Below are positions 47,236 through 54,924 of a DNA stretch of 64,000 nucleotides, piece after piece. The position numbers and the translations under genes were made by a program. A model generated the notes under the pieces. It ran no database searches. It saw nothing but the letters and a program-made list of their open reading frames with translations, and was not told where the DNA came from. Position 1 is the first letter of the stretch. The number at the start of each line of letters is the position of its first letter. Source of the stretch: Pseudomonas cremoris (GTDB lineage Bacteria; Pseudomonadota; Gammaproteobacteria; Pseudomonadales; Pseudomonadaceae); NCBI RefSeq assembly GCF_014230465.1, contig NZ_JAAXCY010000007.1:124001-188000 (forward strand), written 5' to 3'.

Positions 47236-48434
47236 GGCAGACTCCTTGACGATGGTTGGGTGACACTCAGGTGTTCCAGACCTTGTTGCAGGTCGGCGAT
47301 CAAGTCCTCGACTGCCTCAAGGCCGACATGCAGGCGCAGCAACACGCCGTCGGCGATCTGTGCCGAGGGATGGCGTTGCTGTGTGCGGATCAGGCTTTCG
47401 AAACCGCCCCAACTGGCGCCCATGGCAAACAGGCGCAGGCTTTCGAGGAAGGTGCTGATCAGTGGCTCGGGGGCGGGCTTGAGCACTACGCCGAACAAGC
47501 CGGTGGAACCGAGAAAATCGCGTTGGAAGATCGCGTGCCCCGTGGCTCCAGGCAGTGCGGGATGCAGCACCTGGGCGACCTCCGGGCGCTGTTGCAACCA
47601 GCGCGCAACGGTCAACGCGCTGCTTTCGTGCTGACGCAAACGCACGCCGAGGGTGCGCAGGCCGCGCAAGCCGAGATAGGCGTCATCGGCACTGGCGATG
47701 TAGCCCAATTGGCGCACGGTTTCGCGCACACCGGCGTACAACGGCTCAGTGGTCACGATCACGCCAAGCATGGCGTCGCTGTGGCCCACCAGGTACTTGG
47801 TGGCGGCGTGGATCGAGATGTCCACGCCGTGTGCGAACGCCTTGAAAAACAGCGGCGTGGCCCAGGTGTTGTCCAGCATCAGCAGCGCACCGTGGGCGTG
47901 GGCAGCACGGGCGAGGGCGGGAATGTCCTGCACTTCAAACGTGCTGGAACCGGGGGCTTCGGCATACACCAGGCGGGTATTGGGTTGGATCAATCCGGCG
48001 ATGTCCTCGCCCAGCATCGGCGCAAAATACGTGGCCTGGATGCCGTAGCGCGGCAGGATCTGGTCGAACACCTGGCGCGCATGCCAGTAGCAATTGTCGG
48101 TCACCAGGATGTGGTCGCCGGCCCGTGCCACCGCCAACACCGCGCCGACAATCGCCGCCAGCCCGCTGGGCATGATCAGCCCACGAAAACCTCCCTCCAA
48201 CTGCGCCACCGCGTCTTCGAACGCGGCGGTGGTGGGGTTGCCGTTGCGCCCGTAGATATGGCCGCGGTAATGCGGGTCATCGGCGTTGTGCAGGTGGTTT
48301 GGCAAAGTGCTGGTGTCGGGCCAGATGAAGGTGGAACTGCGATACACCGGCGTGTTCACGCTGCCTTCGTGGCTGGCGGGATCGCGTCCCAGGTGGGTCA
48401 GAAGAGTGTCGTCACGCATGCGTTGGGTGCTCAT
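47232..48434 (-). CDS. MetC-like cystathionine lyase family PLP enzyme
   Basis: This is a 400-residue fold-type I PLP enzyme of the Cys/Met-metabolism family. The pyridoxal-binding Lys213 is in SIHAATKYLVGHSD, with LMLDNTWATPLFFK (Asp188 to the PLP nitrogen) and YGRNGNPTTAAFEDAVAQLE. It is close to cystathionine beta-lyase, which also cleaves other cysteine S-conjugates to thiol, pyruvate and ammonia. The start ATG 48434 overlaps the permease stop. Located between an ABC transporter and a DszB-like gene, it probably acts on an imported S-substituted cysteine. Confidence 0.88.
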   Translation of the reverse strand: MSTQRMRDDTLLTHLGRDPASHEGSVNTPVYRSSTFIWPDTSTLPNHLHNADDPHYRGHIYGRNGNPTTAAFEDAVAQLEGGFRGLIMPSGLAAIVGAVLAVARAGDHILVTDNCYWHARQVFDQILPRYGIQATYFAPMLGEDIAGLIQPNTRLVYAEAPGSSTFEVQDIPALARAAHAHGALLMLDNTWATPLFFKAFAHGVDISIHAATKYLVGHSDAMLGVIVTTEPLYAGVRETVRQLGYIASADDAYLGLRGLRTLGVRLRQHESSALTVARWLQQRPEVAQVLHPALPGATGHAIFQRDFLGSTGLFGVVLKPAPEPLISTFLESLRLFAMGASWGGFESLIRTQQRHPSAQIADGVLLRLHVGLEAVEDLIADLQQGLEHLSVTQPSSRSLP

Positions 48435-49102
48435 GAGCGCTCCAGCCGTTTGGCCAGGCGGGAGAGGGGGTAGATGTAAAGAAAGAACGCGATGAAGACC
48501 AAACCGTAGGCAGGCAACAGCAGGTCGCTGCGCAGTTGGGTGGAGAGGTGCGATTGCACGGTGGTCATCAGCTCTTCCACCCCGAGCAGATTGGCCAGGG
48601 AAGTGGACATGGTCACCGCGCAATACAGGTTCACCCACGGCGCGACCAGGTTCGGCAGGGTCTGCGGGATGATCACGTAGCGCAGCGCCTGGCCGTGGCT
48701 CAACCCCAAGGCGTGGGCGGCTTCCCACTGGCCTGTGGGCACTGCACGCACAGCGCCGCGCACGATCTCCGAGACATAGCCGATGGCGGGCAACGCCAGT
48801 CCCAGGGCGACCTTGAGCCAGTCCGGCAACTGCCACCAACGCCCGGCCCAATGCACTTCATAGGGCAACAAGTAGGCCACGTAGAACATCACCACCAGCC
48901 ACGGCAGGTTGCGCAGTAGACGGCTCAGGTAGCCGGCGCTGCGGCGCAGGTTTGGCTGGGCGCTGACCTGCAAGCTGCCGAGCAACACACCGGCCAGCGT
49001 CGCCACCAGCATCGCCGTGACGCCCATCAAGATATTCAGGCCAAAGCCTTGCAACAGCGCCGGCGCCCACTGCCACAGCAACAGCAACGGTTCAGGCAGC
49101 AT
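48431..49102 (-). CDS. polar amino-acid ABC transporter permease (second)
   Basis: This 223-residue permease of the His/Glu/Gln/Arg/opine family has about five membrane segments. The cytoplasmic coupling loop is EAAHALGLSHGQALRYVIIP, the EAA motif. It overlaps the first permease by 11 bases and the lyase gene by 4. Together the two permeases would form the heterodimeric membrane domain. No ATPase gene is found with them. Confidence 0.9.
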   Translation of the reverse strand: MLPEPLLLLWQWAPALLQGFGLNILMGVTAMLVATLAGVLLGSLQVSAQPNLRRSAGYLSRLLRNLPWLVVMFYVAYLLPYEVHWAGRWWQLPDWLKVALGLALPAIGYVSEIVRGAVRAVPTGQWEAAHALGLSHGQALRYVIIPQTLPNLVAPWVNLYCAVTMSTSLANLLGVEELMTTVQSHLSTQLRSDLLLPAYGLVFIAFFLYIYPLSRLAKRLERS

Positions 49103-49829
49103 CGGGCAACTCCTGGCCGGGCAAGCGCAGGTGCGCTTCCAGGCGGCGCAGCAACCAACTGCTGACGCCGATCAACACCAGCCAGACCACCAGCAGCACC
49201 TGCATCATCTCGGCGACGTTGAAGTTGTCGGACCAGATCCGGTTGCTCGCATAGAGCAGTTCCGGTACCGCAATCGCGTAGGCAATCGAGGTGGACTTGA
49301 TGGTCTGCACCACCGTATTGCCCATCGCCGGCAGGCTGTTGCGCAGGGCCAGCGGCAGCACGATATGCACTAACACCGTACGGCCCTGCAGCCCGAGGGC
49401 GGCCGCCGCTTGCAGTGTTGAGTGCGGGACGGCGTCGATCCCGGCGCGCAGGTTCTGCGCCTGGAACGCGCCGTTGTGCAGGCCGATCACGATGATCGCC
49501 CACTGCGTGCCATTGAGCAGGCGCACGCCGTCCACCAAAGGCAGTAGCGCACCGACGCCGAAGTAGAAAAAGAACAACTGAACCAGCAGTGGCGTATTGC
49601 GAAACAACGCGACGTAAGCGCTGCTGATGCCGCGCCACAGCGGGCGACGCGAGCCAAGGCCAGCCGCGCCGAATACCCCGAGGATCAGCGACAGCCCAAT
49701 GCTTGCCACCGACAACCCCAAGGTCAGGCCCAGGCCCAGCAGGAAGCGCTGACGGTCCATCGGGTCCCACACAATGCTCAGCAGCAAGCCATGCTGCTCC
49801 AGCCACAGACGCAGACTGATCTCACTCAT
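49092..49829 (-). CDS. polar amino-acid ABC transporter permease (first)
   Basis: This 245-residue permease starts at ATG 49829 (MSEISLRLWLEQHG), which sits 3 bases from the stop of the binding-protein gene. It has about five membrane segments and the EAA loop QAAAALGLQGRTVLVHIVLP. It is homologous to the permease at 48431-49102 and translationally coupled to it. The longer frame from 49865 runs into the binding-protein gene. Confidence 0.9.
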   Translation of the reverse strand: MSEISLRLWLEQHGLLLSIVWDPMDRQRFLLGLGLTLGLSVASIGLSLILGVFGAAGLGSRRPLWRGISSAYVALFRNTPLLVQLFFFYFGVGALLPLVDGVRLLNGTQWAIIVIGLHNGAFQAQNLRAGIDAVPHSTLQAAAALGLQGRTVLVHIVLPLALRNSLPAMGNTVVQTIKSTSIAYAIAVPELLYASNRIWSDNFNVAEMMQVLLVVWLVLIGVSSWLLRRLEAHLRLPGQELPDAA

Positions 49830-50628
49830 GCCGTGCCTGCGAATGCTGCTGCGCCACCCAGGCATTTGGCGCCAGGCCGTAACGCTGTTCCAGTTGGATG
49901 ATCAACCCGTTGGCGTGCCAGCCTTCGACAATTTCCGACACCGCCGCCAGCAACTCAGGCTGACCCTTGCGCAAGGCAATACCCCACTGTGCGGGATCTT
50001 GTCCTGGAAGCTTCACCTCGTAATCGGCCCACTCGGGCTGGCGAGCGAGCGCGCTGTACAACGCATCGTCGCCCATCGCGCCCAGGCATCGGCTGTCGGC
50101 CACAGCCTTGCGCACCTCGGCGGTACCGTTGAACGAAGCGAACTGCACCCCGTAGCGGTTTTCGAACGGGCGTACCCACACACTGGTGGCGGGCGCGCAA
50201 AGGGTCTTGCCTCTCAGGCTCTCCCAATCGGGTACAGCCGTGGACTTAGGCGCGAAGACCGTGGCCGCCGAGCTGTAGAAACCGGGGCTGGCAAAATCCA
50301 CTTCGCGGCGGCGTGCGGGGGTGTCGAGCAAGGACGTGACCAGGACTTCGCAGCGGCCTTGGTTGAGGAACAGCAAGCGGTTTAGCGGATTGACCTGCAC
50401 CAGTGACAGCTTCAGCGGCTGGCCGACACGGGCGGAGAGCTGCTGTTGCAAGTCGACGATCAAATCCATGATCAGGCCGGAGGGTTTGCCTTGGGCGTCC
50501 AGCGTTTTGAAGGGTGGGAATTCATCGCTGGTGCAAACGTTCAAGGTGCCGCGCGATTGCGCACGTTCCAGAAGCGGCTCCGCAAAAGCGGGGAGTGTGC
50601 TAAAGGCAAACAAAGCAACCAGCGCCAA
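49822..50628 (-). CDS. polar amino-acid ABC transporter substrate-binding protein (start uncertain)
   Basis: This is a family-3 solute-binding protein: GTLNVCTSDEFPPFKTLDAQ, IMDLIVDLQQQLS, and LRGKTLCAPATSVW with the usual two-lobe layout. It shows a signal-like LALVALFAFSTLPAFAEP. The frame continues upstream to 51165 only through repeat DNA. No good start codon precedes the signal sequence in frame. The best ribosome site (AAGGA) serves the ATG at 50636, which is one base out of frame. The TTG at 50628 is a fallback start without a good ribosome site. A one-base indel near the start would explain this, so the gene may be sequenced wrongly or slightly broken. Confidence 0.72.
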   Translation of the reverse strand: MALVALFAFSTLPAFAEPLLERAQSRGTLNVCTSDEFPPFKTLDAQGKPSGLIMDLIVDLQQQLSARVGQPLKLSLVQVNPLNRLLFLNQGRCEVLVTSLLDTPARRREVDFASPGFYSSAATVFAPKSTAVPDWESLRGKTLCAPATSVWVRPFENRYGVQFASFNGTAEVRKAVADSRCLGAMGDDALYSALARQPEWADYEVKLPGQDPAQWGIALRKGQPELLAAVSEIVEGWHANGLIIQLEQRYGLAPNAWVAQQHSQARHE

Positions 50629-50685
50629 GGAGGCATGGATATGTCCTTGGGCTGATCCAACAGACGCGGCGGCTTGAAGGCCGTC

Positions 50686-50709
50686 TTCGCGAGCAAGCCC
50701 GCTCCCACA
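50686..50709. repeat. REP arm
   Basis: TTCGCGAGCAAGCCCGCTCC is identical to the right arm of the REP pair at 61087-61176. It borders the structured element on its left and is followed by GGTGGATCGCGG, which recurs after the arm at 51118. Confidence 0.8.
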
Positions 50710-50789
50710 GGTGGATCGCGGGGCGGCAATCAGGTTGCATCCCATCCCTACAACCTGCAAACGCGCACGCTTGAAAACACCGGTCGGCT

Positions 50790-51060
50790 CTAAGGCCGCC
50801 GCGCTTTGCTTTTGATCTAGGCGCCCCGTTAAACCACGCTGGCCGAACGAAGGTTTGAATCCGTGGGTAACCCGGCAGGACGCCGGGTTAGCCGCACTGG
50901 GCCATGGATGGCCCATTGCGGCGGCCCACGGATTCAAGCCTTCGTTCGGGCACACCGAGCCTAGGCGAGGTGCCGAGTGGTGGGGCAAGAGCCCTTTGGT
51001 TACTTTGGGGCTTTTCCAAAGTGACCCGCCGTAAGGGCGGAACCCATAGTGGCCCTGACC
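50790..51060. repeat. structured intergenic element with nested hairpins
   Basis: A 25-base inverted repeat with one mismatch (50843-50867 and 50925-50949; CCGAACGAAGG at its outer edge) encloses two further hairpins. These are AACCCGGC/GCCGGGTT (50869-50889) and GGGCCAT/ATGGCCC (50899-50914), giving a branched three-way-junction fold. A third hairpin, GGTTACTTTGG with CCAAAGTGACC, lies at about 50998-51025. The block is bounded by REP arms. From memory, very similar sequence is common between genes in P. fluorescens-group genomes and creates false reading frames, as it does here. Confidence 0.65.
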
Positions 51061-51117
51061 AAAAAAATGGATATGAGCGCGGTCTGATCCAGCAATCCGG
51101 CCGGCTCCAAGACCGCC

Positions 51118-51143
51118 ATCGCAGGCAAGCCAGCTCCCACAGT
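51118..51143. repeat. variant REP arm
   Basis: ATCGCAGGCAAGCCAGCTCC is the REP variant also seen at 32474-32498 in the same orientation, 19 bases before the end of the aldolase gene. Confidence 0.7.
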
Positions 51144-51161
51144 AGGATCGCGGAGCCGCCA

Positions 51162-51821
51162 TCATGGGGCGCTCCAGCCCAGGCGCGAACGCTGTGCTGC
51201 GCCTGCGGGAAACGGCTGCGGCGTGCCGAGCTGGGCCGCCAGGAACGTCAGGTACGCGGCTTCTTCCAGATTGATCAGCAGCCGCGTCGCCGCCAACACA
51301 TCGCGTTCCGACCAGGCAAAGGGTCCGTGGTTTGCCAGCAGCGCCGCCGGCGCACGCGGGTGTTCATGCAAGGCCGCCACAACGGGCTCCGGTGCGTAAC
51401 GTGGGCCCCATGCGGTCAACGGGATCTCCTGGTCCTCATCAAGCACGCCCAACAGTTGCGAGGCGTGCGCCCGCAATGGCCGCCCGGCAATCGCAAACGC
51501 TGTCAGGTACGGCGAGTGCGTATGAATCACCGCATTCACTTGTGGCCGTTCGCGGTAGATCGCTACATGCAGCGCCGCCACTTCCTTGAGGTTGTCGGTC
51601 AGGCTGCCCTGGCTGTGCTGCAAGTCGAAATCCACGATCGCCGACACGCCACTGTCCGCACCGCTCAGCGAGGCAATCACCAGCCGCTGCTCGCCGGGAA
51701 TGCGCAGGCTGATATTCCCCGCCTCATTGGCCGACAACACCTGGTGCTTGATCAATAACTGCTTGGCTTGGGCAAAGTCATGTTCGAACACTTGGATAAA
51801 ACGCACAGGATCAAAACTCAT
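51162..51821 (-). CDS. class II aldolase/adducin-family protein
   Basis: The 219-residue protein shows the family's zinc-binding motif VIHTHSPYLTAFAIAG, an N-terminal EAGNISLRIPGE loop and a third His in LLANHGPFAWSE. It fits the size of L-fuculose/ribulose-phosphate aldolases, methylthioribulose-phosphate dehydratase-like enzymes and the short decarboxylases of this fold. It is 9 bases behind the STN-domain TonB receptor gene, so the two are co-transcribed. The real substrate is unknown; a sugar-phosphate aldol or dehydration reaction is the family norm. Confidence 0.85.
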   Translation of the reverse strand: MSFDPVRFIQVFEHDFAQAKQLLIKHQVLSANEAGNISLRIPGEQRLVIASLSGADSGVSAIVDFDLQHSQGSLTDNLKEVAALHVAIYRERPQVNAVIHTHSPYLTAFAIAGRPLRAHASQLLGVLDEDQEIPLTAWGPRYAPEPVVAALHEHPRAPAALLANHGPFAWSERDVLAATRLLINLEEAAYLTFLAAQLGTPQPFPAGAAQRSRLGWSAP

Positions 51822-51830
51822 GGGAAGTCC

Positions 51831-54524
51831 TCAGAAGCGGTAGTCGGCTTTCACGTAGTAGAAGGCGCCTTCGGCACCCGCCGGGGAGATGCTTTGGTAC
51901 GCCACGCGCCCGCCGACAAAGCGGTTCGCCACGTCGATCTTGTCCGGGTAGCTGTCAAAGATGTTGTTGCCGCCCAGGGTCAGGGTCAGTGCCTGGTTGA
52001 TGTCGTAGGACACGCTGGCGTTGCTCACCCATTGCGCGGAAAAGGTCTGGTCGCGGGCTTCGCCGAGGTTGGAGTCAAGGGTGTAGGTGCCGTAGCGAAT
52101 GGTGTTCCAGCTGGCCTGCCACGCACCTTTGCGCCAGTCGGCTCCGAGGATCAGCTTGCTGTTGGGCGATGCGCTTTCCACATAGCTGAGGGCTTCGCGG
52201 TTGATCAGGGTGATGCCGGTACCTGCCAACGGGCCGGGGTTGTCCTTGATATCGGTGACCTGGGTCTTGCTGTAGTTGAAGGCGCCGTTGAGCGTCAGTT
52301 GGCTGGCGTCCGCCAGGTCCAGGCGATAGTGGGCGGCCACGTCGACGCCGCTGGTCTTGGTGTCCAGGGCATTGGTGAAAAAGCTCACGCCGGAGTAGTT
52401 GCCATAGCCTTCATTGGCCAGGATCTGGCTGACCTGGGTGCCGCTGAGGGTTTCCGACAGGGCGATACGGTCCTTGATGCGAATGTGGTACGCATCCACG
52501 CTGACGCTGCCCCGCTCAGTCGGCTGCCACACCACGCCGAGGGACAGGCTGGTGGACTTCTCCGGTTTCAGGTCGCTGGCGCCGAGCGCACGCGCAACGG
52601 GTGTGTTCACGCTGACGGTGCCCACTTGATACGCGGTGGGGTCGCCGGCCTTGAACTCGGTCTGGGTCGCCGAGGTGCCGATCTGGCCGAGCGTCGGGGC
52701 GCGATAGCCGCTGCTCAGGGTCGAACGCAGACCCCACTGCGGCGTGAAGTCATAGCGTGCGGAAAATTTGCCGGTGGTGGTGGTGCCGAAGTCATCGTAG
52801 TGCTCGCTGCGCCCGGCCAGACCCAGTTGCAGTTTCTCGGTGACTTGCTGTTCCAGGCCCAGGTAGCCGCCGAACACATGGCGCGCATACCGGCCTTCGT
52901 CACTGTCCTGGGTGCCGGGGAAGCCCTGGGCGCCGCCGGCGCGGGTGGGCAGGGCGGTGCCGTGGGTCCAGGAGGCGAGGTCGCCGGCAATCACTTCATA
53001 CGATTCGTTGCGCCATGCCAGGCCGCTTGAAAATACCAGCGGGCCCGCCCCCCAACCCACTTTGAATTCCTTTACGTGATCGAGACCGACGTTGGTTTGC
53101 TCATTGACCAGCGCACCGGCATTGAAGCTGGTTGGGCTGGTTGGCCCGAGGCTAGCGTTGAGCGAGTCACTGAGGTGATAGTCGATGCGGTTGCGCCCAT
53201 AGTTGGCGCTGAGGTCGAAGGTGCCGAGGCTGTCATCGCGGATCTTCACGCCGCCGGTAACCGAGGCGTCTCGCGAGCGTACGTCCAGCAGCGGCAGAAA
53301 GCCGTTGGGGTACACAGCGGTCAAGTTGTTGGGGTCGATAGGGCGCCGAAAGGTGGCTTGGGATTCGCCGGTACGGTCCTGGTAGGTGGCGAAGCCGTAG
53401 AGGTCGACGCTGTCGTTCAATGACAGGCCGGTATTAAGCGCCAGATTCCAATCCTCAAGGCCCGGCGAACCGTAGCGCCAGTGCCGGTCGGCGTCTGCTT
53501 CGCGGGCATCGCCAGTGGGGTAGAACTGGCGGCCATCGGTGCCGCCGGTGGACGTGCGTTCGCTGCGCAGGCCTTCGCCGCTGAGGGTGAGGAAGCCATC
53601 GCCGGGCAAGGTAAAGCCGGTCCAACCGCCTACCGAACGGCGAAAACCGTCGCCCTTGGTGTACTTGCCAAAGGTGCTTTGCACTGCGCCGCCGTGGTCC
53701 TCCTCCTTGAGCACGATGTTGATCACCCCGGCAATCGCGTCCGAGCCGTATTGGGCCGAGGCGCCATCGCGCAACACTTCGATATGGTCAACGGCGCTCA
53801 CGGGAATGGTCGACAGGTCAACCGACTGCGAGCCACGGCCGATGGTGGCCTTGGTATTGACGAAGGCCGAGGCATGCCGACGCTTGCCGTTGACCAGCAC
53901 CAGTACCTGATCGGCCGCCAACCCGCGCAACGACACCGGCCGCTGCGATGACACGCCGTCGGTGCCGTTGACCTGCGGGTAGTTCACCGAAGGCACCAGG
54001 GTTTCCAGGGCCTTGGCCAGGTTGTCGGTGCCGGCGCGTTCCAGCTGTTCGCTGCTGATCACATCCACCGGGGCCGAGCTTTGCAGGGCGGTCACGTCAC
54101 TGCGCCGGGTACCGATGACCTCGACAGATTTAAGCCTTGGCGCCTGGGGCTCGCTGCTGATTGCCGCCGCCGGTGCGGTGCTGTTGGCCAGCCGGTGAAT
54201 CAACACTGCGCCGCTGGCAGTCTGGCTGAAACCCAACTGCGAGCCGCTCAAGGCAATCCCCAATGCCTGTTCCTGGCTCAAGCGCCCCTGGATCGAACGA
54301 CTCGCGTGGCCTTCTACCAAGGGTGGGTCGAACGCAATCGGATGGCCGCTTTGTTGCGAAATGCTCAGCAGCACTTCGTCCAGAGGGCCTGCGGGGATAT
54401 TGAAGTCGATGACGCTTTGCACCGACGCCGCATCCGTCTGGGCCAACGCCAGTGTCGGCAGCGCCAGGCCGCCCAAGGCCAAAGCGCAGGCCAGCGGCGC
54501 CAGGGTGAATCCTGTTTTCAACAT
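51831..54524 (-). CDS. TonB-dependent receptor with STN signalling domain
   Basis: This is an 897-residue outer-membrane receptor. The signal peptide is residues 1-29 (ends ALAQ) and the STN domain is about residues 38-110 (VIDFNIPAGPLDEVLLSISQ, then ALGIALSGSQLGF). The TonB box region is SVEVIGTRR, followed by the plug (LAKALETLVPSVNYPQVNG) and a barrel ending in VKADYRF. STN domains signal through an anti-sigma factor to an ECF sigma factor, and such a pair lies about 5 kb away at 59.6-61.1 kb. Plug features (GTDGVSSQRPVSLRGLAADQ, RHASAFVN) resemble sugar or small-molecule receptors more than siderophore ones. The ligand is unknown. Confidence 0.88.
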   Translation of the reverse strand: MLKTGFTLAPLACALALGGLALPTLALAQTDAASVQSVIDFNIPAGPLDEVLLSISQQSGHPIAFDPPLVEGHASRSIQGRLSQEQALGIALSGSQLGFSQTASGAVLIHRLANSTAPAAAISSEPQAPRLKSVEVIGTRRSDVTALQSSAPVDVISSEQLERAGTDNLAKALETLVPSVNYPQVNGTDGVSSQRPVSLRGLAADQVLVLVNGKRRHASAFVNTKATIGRGSQSVDLSTIPVSAVDHIEVLRDGASAQYGSDAIAGVINIVLKEEDHGGAVQSTFGKYTKGDGFRRSVGGWTGFTLPGDGFLTLSGEGLRSERTSTGGTDGRQFYPTGDAREADADRHWRYGSPGLEDWNLALNTGLSLNDSVDLYGFATYQDRTGESQATFRRPIDPNNLTAVYPNGFLPLLDVRSRDASVTGGVKIRDDSLGTFDLSANYGRNRIDYHLSDSLNASLGPTSPTSFNAGALVNEQTNVGLDHVKEFKVGWGAGPLVFSSGLAWRNESYEVIAGDLASWTHGTALPTRAGGAQGFPGTQDSDEGRYARHVFGGYLGLEQQVTEKLQLGLAGRSEHYDDFGTTTTGKFSARYDFTPQWGLRSTLSSGYRAPTLGQIGTSATQTEFKAGDPTAYQVGTVSVNTPVARALGASDLKPEKSTSLSLGVVWQPTERGSVSVDAYHIRIKDRIALSETLSGTQVSQILANEGYGNYSGVSFFTNALDTKTSGVDVAAHYRLDLADASQLTLNGAFNYSKTQVTDIKDNPGPLAGTGITLINREALSYVESASPNSKLILGADWRKGAWQASWNTIRYGTYTLDSNLGEARDQTFSAQWVSNASVSYDINQALTLTLGGNNIFDSYPDKIDVANRFVGGRVAYQSISPAGAEGAFYYVKADYRF

Positions 54525-54924
54525 GCAAATCTGCTCCGGGTCGTGATGTTCTTTACGACCTTGAGCAACTTCGCCGGCAGATTTTCAGTACTAAGTTAGA
54601 ACACTTAGTTCGGTGGCTAGATGATTTTGTTGCGCGCATAAGCTTCGATCAAACTGATCTAAGTGCGCAGTGAAAATATAAGGGACTATCTGCACAAGGG
54701 TACTGACAGCCAGCACCGGTTGTCCGCGCAAAGCCTGCAAAGTTCGAAGCATCGAACTTGTTGAGCGGTCTGCACGCTTACGGAAAAGCTCATCAGGAGA
54801 CAGATACCCATGTCTATAGTGCCAGTTCGACGGGGTCATGCCCGCTTACCTAGCCGTTCGGTCAGTAGCGGAAAAAGGAAACCTCTGCGTAGTCTTTATT
54901 CCCTGGTCATTGTTGGAGACTGCT
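54525..54924. promoter_or_regulatory. divergent control region of the receptor and the AfsA-like operon
   Basis: Four hundred bases separate the divergent starts. The strongest feature is a perfect 20-base inverted repeat AAGTTCGA-AGCA-TCGAACTT at 54740-54759, the size of a dimeric-regulator operator (LuxR-type boxes are also 20 bases). The region also holds AT-rich stretches near 54600-54690. The AfsA-like gene has GGAG at 54916. The open frames on either strand here look spurious. Confidence 0.5.

Noticed and set aside
48435..48851. N-terminal extension of the MetC-like enzyme
   Set aside because: It runs across the permease gene in another frame and lacks PLP-enzyme features; MSTQRMRDD at 48434 is the family start.
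50636..51165. Long extension of the binding-protein frame into repeat DNA
   Set aside because: The extra 180 or so codons are translation of REP arms and the hairpin element; such false frames recur wherever this repeat lies.
54591..54839. 82-codon minus-strand frame (MTPSNWHYRHGYLSPDELFR...) that hints at a transposase tail
   Set aside because: The RHGYLSPDEL stretch loosely recalls IS3-type transposase ends, but it is too short and unsupported, has no ribosome site, no terminal repeats, and lies in a control region.
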